A DNA stretch of 64,000 nt from Pseudomonas gozinkensis (GTDB lineage Bacteria; Pseudomonadota; Gammaproteobacteria; Pseudomonadales; Pseudomonadaceae). Position 1 is the stretch's first letter. Each line of letters starts with the position of its first letter. Under the pieces are notes generated by a model. The model was not told the origin of the DNA. It made no database searches and saw only the letters and a program-made list of their open reading frames with translations. The position numbers and the translations under genes are program-made. The stretch lies in assembly GCF_014863585.1 (NCBI RefSeq), contig NZ_CP062253.1, positions 4,897,001 to 4,961,000 of the forward strand. The letters are read 5' to 3'. Shown piece by piece: positions 1-5,939 of the stretch.

Positions 1-112
1 ACAACGCCTCTTCGGCGTTGGCCACGGACTCGACCACGTGACCGCTCTCCGTCAGGCGGGTTTGCAGGTGATGGCGCAACAGCGCTTCATCTTCGACGAC
101 CAACAGTTTCAT
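1..112 (-). CDS. phoP: PhoP response regulator, N-terminal fragment (cut by window edge)
   Basis: Only the first 37 codons lie in the window; the gene runs off the left edge on the minus strand. The visible receiver-domain start reads MKLLVVEDEALLRHHLQTRL, with the acidic pair (E7-D8) of response regulators. This closely matches P. aeruginosa PhoP as I remember it. Its position just downstream of oprH on the same strand reproduces the oprH-phoP-phoQ operon, which responds to low Mg2+ and cationic peptides. The phospho-acceptor Asp and DNA-binding domain are outside the window. PmrA-like regulators look similar, but the oprH neighbour favours PhoP. Confidence 0.88.
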   Translation of the reverse strand, partial: MKLLVVEDEALLRHHLQTRLTESGHVVESVANAEEAL

Positions 113-164
113 GACGCTCTCCCGGGTAAATCGACAACTCCAAAGGCTTTCGCCTCACATGGCT

Positions 165-198
165 GCGCCGGGTCGCCCCTCGAAGGACGACCCGGCGC
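165..198 (-). terminator. Intercistronic hairpin between oprH and phoP
   Basis: An 11-bp perfect stem (165-175 with 188-198, core CGCCGGGTCG) around a 12-nt loop lies between the oprH stop and the phoP start. There is no U-run, so it is more likely an attenuator or mRNA-stability hairpin than a full terminator. It could let abundant porin mRNA exceed phoPQ mRNA. Confidence 0.5.
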
Positions 199-216
199 GG
201 GCCTGACGCCAATCGC

Positions 217-822
217 TTAGAAAGCGTAGTTGGCCGACAGGTAAGTCTGGGCGCTGCTGGTCAAATCCAGCGAGCCTTGCTTGCTGCCGCCGCTCTCTTT
301 CATCTCGGTGCTGGCGTTGCTGCGCAGGTAACGGTAACCGAGTTCGACCGAGGTGTTCTGCGAGACTTGCTGCAGCACACCGAACTGGCCGCCGACGGCG
401 TAACCGATGTCGCTGTCGCGGCTGTAGCTCGGCGAATCCTGGGTCAGCTTGGTCAGACCGGCCGTGGCGCCGCCGAACAGCTTGGTGCTGCTGCCCACCG
501 GGTAGAACAGATCGTAGCTGCCCAGCAGGTTTTCCTGGCGCAGTTTAATGCCATTGTGCGAGCCGGACACATTGTCGTAGGTGGCGTAGTAGCGACCCTG
601 GCTGTTTTGCTGGCCCAGACGCACGCCGTAGGTGTTGTTACCGTCGATGGCCGCCGTGGCGTCCGGGTGGCCGAGGTTGTCGTTCAGCGCGTTGGATTTC
701 TTGATCTTGTCGCTGGTCTGGCCAAAGGTCAGGCCGGCGAAGTTGGTGGTGGTGTCGGCATGGGCGGCGATGCTTGCGCTCATGACAGTGAAAGCCAGCA
801 GCAGTTTGTTCAAACGAGTCAT
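217..822 (-). CDS. oprH: Outer membrane protein OprH
   Basis: This 201-residue protein has a signal peptide (MTRLNKLLLAFTVMSASIAA, cut after AHA) and a small eight-stranded beta-barrel ending in the aromatic YAF expected of outer-membrane proteins. Conserved stretches such as GQQNSQGRYYATYDN, LRQENLLGSYD, KLFGGAT and YRYLRSNASTEM match P. aeruginosa OprH, which is about 200 residues. OprH binds LPS and replaces divalent cations at low Mg2+. It is first in the oprH-phoP(-phoQ) operon and is preceded by a direct-repeat array that looks like PhoP binding sites, consistent with autoregulation by PhoP. Confidence 0.93.
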   Translation of the reverse strand: MTRLNKLLLAFTVMSASIAAHADTTTNFAGLTFGQTSDKIKKSNALNDNLGHPDATAAIDGNNTYGVRLGQQNSQGRYYATYDNVSGSHNGIKLRQENLLGSYDLFYPVGSSTKLFGGATAGLTKLTQDSPSYSRDSDIGYAVGGQFGVLQQVSQNTSVELGYRYLRSNASTEMKESGGSKQGSLDLTSSAQTYLSANYAF

Positions 823-865
823 TGAGTGTTCCTCAGTTGTGCTCTTCGGGTATGGCGCAAGGTTA

Positions 866-915
866 CTGAGCTTCCCCTGTACCGCCCCTGAACGCTCTCT
901 GAACCTGGCCTGAAT
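866..915 (-). promoter_or_regulatory. Five-fold PhoP-box-like direct repeat array upstream of oprH
   Basis: On the minus strand, hexamers ATTCAG, GTTCAG, GTTCAG, GTACAG and GCTCAG start exactly every 11 bp (plus-strand 910-915, 899-904, 888-893, 877-882, 866-871), each pair separated by 5 nt. PhoP boxes are hexamer direct repeats with a 5-nt spacer, and oprH is the classic PhoP target. The array lies 44-93 bp upstream of the oprH start, so it would overlap or flank the promoter. Confidence 0.72.
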
Positions 916-962
916 GAAATGAACTAGGCTGGTTTGACCCCTTATTGTCAGGAGACCCGATC

Positions 963-1754
963 ATGCGCCTGCTTCTAACCCTCGCCCTCCTTGTCTTCAG
1001 CGGCCTCAGCCAGGCGGCGATCAAGACCGAGGAAATTCCCTACCAGAGCGCCGACGGCACGAAGCTGATCGGTTACTACGCCTACGACGATGCGATCAAG
1101 GGCCCGCGCCCCGGCGTGGTGGTGGTGCATGAATGGTGGGGACTGAACGACTACGCCAAGCGCCGCGCCCGGGACCTTGCCGGGCTCGGCTACAGCGCGC
1201 TGGCCATCGACATGTACGGTGAAGGCAAGAACACCGAGCACCCGAAAGACGCGATGGCCTTCATGCAGGCGGCCACGCAGAACGCCGATGCGGCCAGCAA
1301 GCGCTTTCAGGCCGGCCTTGATCTGTTGAAGAAACAGCCGCAGACCGACAAGGATAAAATCGCCGCCATCGGTTACTGCTTCGGCGGTGGCGTGGTGCTG
1401 AATGCCGCGCGTCAGGGTGTGCCGCTGGCCGGCGTGGTGAGTTTCCACGGTGCGCTGGCCACCAAGACTCCGGCGACGCCGGGCAGCGTGAAGGCGAAAA
1501 TCCTCGTCGAACACGGCGCGCTGGACAGCATGGTCACCCCGGACAACGTCGCGGCGTTCAAGTCGGAAATGGACAAGGCCGGTGCCGACTATCAATTTGT
1601 CAGCCTCGACGGCGCCAAGCACGGTTTCAGCAATCCCGACGCGGATCGCCTGAGCCACGGCGATCACGGTGGCCCGGATATCGGCTACAACAAGGCCGCC
1701 GATGAAAAATCCTGGGCGGACATGCAGGCGTTCTTCAAGAAGATCTTTGGCTGA
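963..1754 (+). CDS. Secreted dienelactone hydrolase family protein
   Basis: This 263-residue alpha/beta hydrolase begins with a signal peptide (MRLLLTLALLVFSGLSQAA), so it probably acts in the periplasm. The family catalytic triad is visible as Cys139 in GYCFGGG, Asp188 in ALDSMVT and His220 in KHGFSN, the Cys-Asp-His arrangement of dienelactone hydrolases. The start at 963 is preceded by AGGAG and gives a proper signal peptide; an upstream alternative at 945 would spoil it. Dienelactone hydrolases open muconolactone-type lactones, but exported paralogues have uncertain substrates and no aromatic-degradation genes lie nearby. Confidence 0.82.
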   Translation: MRLLLTLALLVFSGLSQAAIKTEEIPYQSADGTKLIGYYAYDDAIKGPRPGVVVVHEWWGLNDYAKRRARDLAGLGYSALAIDMYGEGKNTEHPKDAMAFMQAATQNADAASKRFQAGLDLLKKQPQTDKDKIAAIGYCFGGGVVLNAARQGVPLAGVVSFHGALATKTPATPGSVKAKILVEHGALDSMVTPDNVAAFKSEMDKAGADYQFVSLDGAKHGFSNPDADRLSHGDHGGPDIGYNKAADEKSWADMQAFFKKIFG

Positions 1755-1766
1755 ACCCCTGTTGCT

Positions 1767-1953
1767 GATCGTTCCCACGCTCTGCGTGGGAATGCATACA
1801 GTGACGCTCCGCGTCACACAGCGAAGGGACGCGGAGCGTCCCGGGCGGCATTCCCACGCGGAGGGTTCGACGCCTCGACGTGGGAACGATCACAGGCCGA
1901 GGCCGCAGCGTCGGAACGATCACGGTTCGACGGTTCGGCGTAGGAGCGATCAC
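1767..1953. repeat. Composite intergenic repeat: long inverted repeat plus three 30-bp units
   Basis: GATCGTTCCCACG at 1767 is inverted at 1879-1891 (CGTGGGAACGATC), enclosing further inverted motifs (CCACGCTCTGCGTGG, GACGCTCCGCGTC). The right arm is the first of three tandem units starting at 1879, 1909 and 1939, exactly 30 bp apart, each beginning CGTnGGAnCGATCAC. Elements beginning GTTCCCACGCTCTGCGTGG are common dispersed repeats in fluorescent pseudomonads. Confidence 0.7.
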
Positions 1954-1988
1954 GTCGACACTATCCAGCCCGAAGACAACCCGGCAAA

Positions 1989-2723
1989 ATGCCCGACATG
2001 ACTGCCAGCCCTTTCCTCCCCGCCTGCTGCACCCCGCTCAATGCCCATTGGCCGCTGCCGACGGTGTTGCCTGACACTGTGCTGCTGAGCACCCATTTCG
2101 ATCCGTCGCAACTGCTCGGCGATGACTTTCGCCGCAGCGCCATCGAGCCGCCGCCGAGCATCCAGCGCTCGGTGGCCAAACGGCAGGCGGAATTCCTTGC
2201 CGGGCGGATTTGCGCCCGGGCGGCGTTGCAGCAACTGGAAGGCTCAAGCAGTGTTCCGGCCATCGGCGAGGACCGCGCCCCGGTGTGGCCGGCGCACATC
2301 TGCGGGTCGATCACCCACAGCACCGGCCGTGCGGCGGCGATTGTCGCCAACAAACAGCACTGGCGGGGGCTGGGCATGGATCTGGAAAACCTGCTCAACG
2401 CCGAACGCGCCGAGCGTTTGGCCGGAGAGATCCTGACCCCGCCGGAAATGCAGCGCATGGCCGCCGGCTCCCGGGATCAGATCGCGCTCTGCGTGACCCT
2501 GACCTTTTCGGTGAAGGAAAGCCTGTTCAAGGCGCTGTACCCGATTGTGCAGCAGCGCTTCTACTTCGAACACGCCGAAGTGCTGGAGTGGAATGAACAG
2601 GGTCAGATCCGGCTGCGGCTGCTGACGGATCTGTCCAGCGAATGGCGCAACGGCACGGAGCTCGATGCGCAATTCGGCGTGCAGGACGGGCAGTTGCTGA
2701 GCCTGGTCAGCATCCCTGCCTGA
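1989..2723 (+). CDS. pcpS: 4'-phosphopantetheinyl transferase PcpS (EntD family)
   Basis: The enzyme transfers the phosphopantetheine arm of CoA onto carrier proteins. In Pseudomonas a single PcpS serves both fatty-acid ACP and secondary-metabolite carrier proteins such as pyoverdine NRPSs. The 244 residues match the P. aeruginosa length and sequence: GSITHS near residue 105, the Mg-binding GMDLEN around 128-133, and FSVKESLFKALYP around 173-185, the W/KEA-type signature. Two ATGs lie 12 nt apart at 1989 and 2001. The gene is monocistronic, between two intergenic repeat clusters. Confidence 0.9.
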   Translation: MPDMTASPFLPACCTPLNAHWPLPTVLPDTVLLSTHFDPSQLLGDDFRRSAIEPPPSIQRSVAKRQAEFLAGRICARAALQQLEGSSSVPAIGEDRAPVWPAHICGSITHSTGRAAAIVANKQHWRGLGMDLENLLNAERAERLAGEILTPPEMQRMAAGSRDQIALCVTLTFSVKESLFKALYPIVQQRFYFEHAEVLEWNEQGQIRLRLLTDLSSEWRNGTELDAQFGVQDGQLLSLVSIPA

Positions 2724-2744
2724 AGTTTTTAGCGCCTGTTCGGG

Positions 2745-2866
2745 CCTCATCGCTGGCAAGCCAGCTCCCACAGGTTCGAAGGTGTACACAAAGTCTGAGT
2801 TCATCGCAGGCACAGTGGGAGCTGCGGTGCGACGATTCGACTTGCCAGCGATGAGGCCAGTGAAAC
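2745..2866. repeat. REP-like inverted pair (GCTGGCAAGCCAGC type)
   Basis: CATCGCTGGCAAGCCAGCTC and a diverged inverted copy (GGGAGCT ... TTGCCAGCGATG) form a facing pair between the convergent pcpS and sensor-kinase genes. The right copy carries about 14 extra bases (GCGGTGCGACGATTCGA region) in place of the short GGC centre. It belongs to the family also seen at 42511, 56752, 61605 and 63899. Confidence 0.75.
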
Positions 2867-2877
2867 CCACACAACCT

Positions 2878-4488
2878 TCAGCGCCGCTCCTGATTCCTCG
2901 GCCAGCTCAGGCTGAAACACGCCCCGCCCAGACTCTTGCTCTTGCCGATCAGCGCCCGGCCGTCGTGCCAGTGAATGATCCGCCGCACGATCGACAGACC
3001 CAGGCCGTGCCCCCCGGACGCCCGGGTGCGACTGTCGTCCAGGCGCAGGAACGGCGTGAAGATTTTCTCCCAGGCGGTTTCCGGCACACCGGGGCCGTCG
3101 TCCTCGACATCCACCCGACAGCGCATCTGCCCGACCTGATAACTGACCGTGACCTTCGAGCGCGCATGGCGCATGGCGTTGCTCACCAGATTCTGCAGAG
3201 CGCGGTGCAGGTAACGCGACTCAGCCTCGACCCAGGCGTCATCGCAATCGGCCGCCGACAGGCACAGACCGCGTTGCACCGTGACTTCGGCGCGCAGAGG
3301 CGCCAGTTCTTCGATCACCTGATTGACCAGTGCATCCAGGTCGATGCGCTGGAACGTCAGCGCTGGCGAGCCCTGCTCCAGCCGGGCGTACGTGAGCATT
3401 TCGTCGACCAGTTTGTCGAGGTCCTCGATGTCGTGATCCATGCCCTCGCGGTATTTCTCCAGCGCCTGCGGCGTGGTGGCCGAGCCGATCATCTCCAGAC
3501 CGAAACGCAGGCGCGCCACCGGTGTGCGCAATTCGTGGGACACCGCGCGCACCAGTTCACGCTGGATCGCGAGCAGCTGCTGCAAGTGCTCGGCCATGCC
3601 GTTGAACGCCGCCGCCAGTTTGCCCACCGAGTCGGCACCACGGGCCGGCACCCGGGTTTCCAGACTACCTTTGGCGATGCGCGTGGCCGCGGCTTCGAGC
3701 CCGCGCAAACGCCGTTCGAGCTGACGTACCAATAAATAGACGATCAGGCCGATCAGGGTCAGGCCGAGGGCGGCGATCAGCACCAGCCATTCCGGCGGGT
3801 ACGGATTCATCTGATACAGCGGCCCGATTTCCAGCACCCACGGCGTGCCGACCATGCCGGCGAACACCCGGATCGAATCGCCGCCCTTGCCCAGCGCCAT
3901 CACCGTATCGCCCTCGGACACCCGACGGCTCTGGTCTTCGTCCATGTCGGCATCGCTGACGGTGACCAGCCGCAAATCGAAGCCGAAGCCTTTGTCTTCC
4001 TTCAATTGCGCCAGCCGTTTGGGTTGCTCACCCACGGGCACCCGCACCAGTTCATCGGCCAACAGGTAAATGGTTGCCCGGGCCAGTTGCTCGCTGATCT
4101 GCTGCACCTCGCCCACCAGCACCCGTTGTTCCTTGTCGCTGACCAGTCGATAGACCTTGGCCGCGTGCGGGCCGGTCTGTTCGACCAGCGCCTGGCCACG
4201 CTGCACGCGGGTCCGCTGGGTCAGGTCGAGGTCGGTCTGTGCGAAGGTCTTCAGCGCCAACGGAATCCCGAGCAGCCGTTCCCACACCAACAAGGCGCGA
4301 TGGCGCTCGGTTTCGTTCATCGGTTGCAGGTTGTCAGCCATCAGCGAAAACGTGCCGTGGGCCAGACGTTCGCGGTATTGCTCGCTGCGCACCTGATTGA
4401 GCAGGTGCAACGCCAGCACGCCGAGCACCGCCACCAGAATCAGCGCCGCGCACATGCCGCCGTAGATGCGCAGGAAGATCGAATTCAC
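2878..4488 (-). CDS. RstB-like sensor histidine kinase
   Basis: This 536-residue kinase has an N-terminal membrane segment (about 8-28), a periplasmic region (about 30-225), a second membrane segment (about 233-253), a HAMP linker, a HisKA domain with VSHELRTPVARL (His near 318) and an HATPase domain (NLVSNAMRHA, DDGPGVP, GGHGLGLSIV). It overlaps the response-regulator gene upstream by 4 nt (ATGA), so the two are translated together and form a cognate pair. Domain order and the RstA-type partner suggest the RstB subfamily. The signal sensed cannot be told from the sequence. Confidence 0.85.
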   Translation of the reverse strand: MNSIFLRIYGGMCAALILVAVLGVLALHLLNQVRSEQYRERLAHGTFSLMADNLQPMNETERHRALLVWERLLGIPLALKTFAQTDLDLTQRTRVQRGQALVEQTGPHAAKVYRLVSDKEQRVLVGEVQQISEQLARATIYLLADELVRVPVGEQPKRLAQLKEDKGFGFDLRLVTVSDADMDEDQSRRVSEGDTVMALGKGGDSIRVFAGMVGTPWVLEIGPLYQMNPYPPEWLVLIAALGLTLIGLIVYLLVRQLERRLRGLEAAATRIAKGSLETRVPARGADSVGKLAAAFNGMAEHLQQLLAIQRELVRAVSHELRTPVARLRFGLEMIGSATTPQALEKYREGMDHDIEDLDKLVDEMLTYARLEQGSPALTFQRIDLDALVNQVIEELAPLRAEVTVQRGLCLSAADCDDAWVEAESRYLHRALQNLVSNAMRHARSKVTVSYQVGQMRCRVDVEDDGPGVPETAWEKIFTPFLRLDDSRTRASGGHGLGLSIVRRIIHWHDGRALIGKSKSLGGACFSLSWPRNQERR

Positions 4489-5207
4489 AGCGGCAGGTCT
4501 GCGCAGGCTTCCGGCACGAACAGGTAGCCTTTGCTGCGGATGGTCTTGATCAGGCGCGGGTGATCGGGGTCATCACCGATCTTGGGCCGGATTCGCGAGA
4601 TACGCACATCGATCGAACGGTCCTGACCGTCATAACCGATGCCGCGCAGTGCGGTGAAAATTTCTTCTCGGGACAAGATCCGTCCGGCGTTGGACACCAG
4701 CAGCCAGAGCAGGTCGAATTCGGCGCTGGTCAGCTCGATGCCGCTGTCACTGAGCCAGGCTTCGCGCAACGCGTTGTCCACCAGCAGCGGGCCGAATTGC
4801 AGCCGACGCGGATTACCTGCCGACGGCTCCGGTGTGTCACTGCGTCGCAGCAACGCCTGGATGCGCGCCAGCAGCAGCCGTGGGCGCACCGGTTTGCACA
4901 CGTAGTCATCGGCGCCGAGGTCGAGACCGAGAATCTGGTCGGCGTCATCGGTGCGCGCAGTGAGCATCAGGATCGGCCCGTCGTAGCGGTCGCGCACCTT
5001 GCGGCAAATGCTCAGGCCGTCTTCGCCGGGGAGCATCAGGTCGAGGATCACCAGGTCCGGCTGTTCCTTGATGATCCGCGCCGCCGCCAGCGCGCCGTTG
5101 CCTTCGATCTCCACGCGCAATCCGTTGGCTTGCAGGTATTCACGGGTCAGTTCGGCCAGACGCTGGTCGTCCTCGACTATCAATACCTGCCAGGCTTCTT
5201 GCTCCAC
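4485..5207 (-). CDS. RstA/OmpR-family response regulator
   Basis: Receiver domain with acidic pair EDD (12-14), phospho-acceptor Asp56 in DLVILDLMLPG and KPVRP near the switch Lys, followed by a winged-helix domain ending RIRPKIGDDPDHPRLIKTIRSKGYLF. I chose the GTG at 5207 (VEQEAWQVLIVEDD), giving 240 residues. It has AGAGG 7 nt upstream and matches the family length, whereas the open frame extends to 5330 with low-quality N-terminal residues. It is the first gene of a two-gene operon with the kinase. DNA targets are unknown. Confidence 0.85.
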   Translation of the reverse strand: MEQEAWQVLIVEDDQRLAELTREYLQANGLRVEIEGNGALAAARIIKEQPDLVILDLMLPGEDGLSICRKVRDRYDGPILMLTARTDDADQILGLDLGADDYVCKPVRPRLLLARIQALLRRSDTPEPSAGNPRRLQFGPLLVDNALREAWLSDSGIELTSAEFDLLWLLVSNAGRILSREEIFTALRGIGYDGQDRSIDVRISRIRPKIGDDPDHPRLIKTIRSKGYLFVPEACADLPL

Positions 5208-5496
5208 GGGTGACCTCTGCTTGCCGATACATATAAAGGAAGGATCCTCCCGTCTTTTTGTCATCTTTAAGGAGGATAAGAATGCATGCGCATGGGCCGA
5301 TTGTATAAACGGCGAACAACCAGAACACAAGTCGGTAAATGCGTTCGGACAAGGCGGATTTTTGTGATAGGGTTCGCGCCCTCAAAATTCCGCCGCGGCA
5401 TTTTTTTGCGGTGGAAAACAGTGACAAACGGTCTAGCTCAGCAGGTTCGCGGCCTACACGTGAATTCGACATTTCGCACACAATTTACGCACAGGG

Positions 5497-5505
5497 TTAT
5501 CCACA
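5497..5505 (+). promoter_or_regulatory. DnaA box upstream of nrdA
   Basis: TTATCCACA is a perfect match to the consensus DnaA 9-mer, about 70 bp upstream of the NrdR-box pair centre. In E. coli, DnaA binds boxes in the nrdAB promoter and couples dNTP synthesis to replication; the same arrangement is inferred here. Confidence 0.6.
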
Positions 5506-5532
5506 GGCTGTCCGTTGCAATCCTCCCCCAAA

Positions 5533-5579
5533 ACGCATTATCTTGTAGCCCGCGCTTGAAAAAACCCTACATGTAGGGG
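5533..5579 (+). promoter_or_regulatory. Candidate tandem NrdR boxes of nrdA
   Basis: Two 16-mers resemble the NrdR consensus ACACWATATMTWGTGT. Box 1 (5533-5548) matches 12 of 16 positions. Box 2 (5564-5579) matches 11 of 16 and contains the perfect palindrome CCCTACATGTAGGG. Their centres are 31 bp apart, three helical turns, which is the usual NrdR geometry. NrdR represses ribonucleotide reductase operons when dATP is plentiful. Confidence 0.6.
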
Positions 5580-5786
5580 TTGAGGCCAAAAAACCAAACA
5601 CAAACCGGACAGTGAATTCAAGGCTTTTTATTGCCATTGTCGGGTTGAACCAAACGTATTTTCAGAAGCCCAAACCGCGCCTGCGGATGGCTACCGTTTT
5701 TCAGCCGATCACGGCGTAAACGGTACGGGTGTTGCAGTCCCAAACTGCTCCCCGAAAGGAATGCGGTTTCACGCGTATCGCGCGAA

Positions 5787-5911
5787 CCGAAGACTTCGGC
5801 ATGGAAGCGGCGCCCACAAGGCCCCCTTCCTGAACTGTCCCGAAGTCGTTACCCGGCAACTGCCGGTCGTAGTGCTTCAGGACGGAACGGTGGGCACCGT
5901 GATGGTGCCCA
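5787..5911 (+). promoter_or_regulatory. Hairpin-rich nrdA leader
   Basis: Within the presumed 5' UTR are three clear stems: CCGAAG/CTTCGG (5787-5799), CCGGCA/TGCCGG (5853-5866) and the 8-bp perfect TGGGCACC/GGTGCCCA with a 5-nt loop (5891-5911). The last ends 28 nt before the nrdA ATG. I do not recognise a named riboswitch class in it. Confidence 0.45.
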
Positions 5912-5939
5912 AACAAACATAGAGAACGTGGAGACACCC

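Larger units (their letters stand above)
5208..5939 (+). other. 732-nt regulatory/leader region between the divergent rstA-like gene and nrdA
   Basis: No convincing gene lies here. It holds the rstA-like promoter side (5208-5400, AT-rich), a DnaA box, an NrdR-box pair overlapping a plausible nrdA promoter (TTGTAG at 5543, CTACAT at 5567), and then about 360 nt of likely nrdA leader with several stable hairpins. The individual elements are listed separately. Confidence 0.6.

Noticed and set aside
38..220. 60-codon frame on the plus strand
   Set aside because: Overlaps phoP and oprH on the other strand with no ribosome site.
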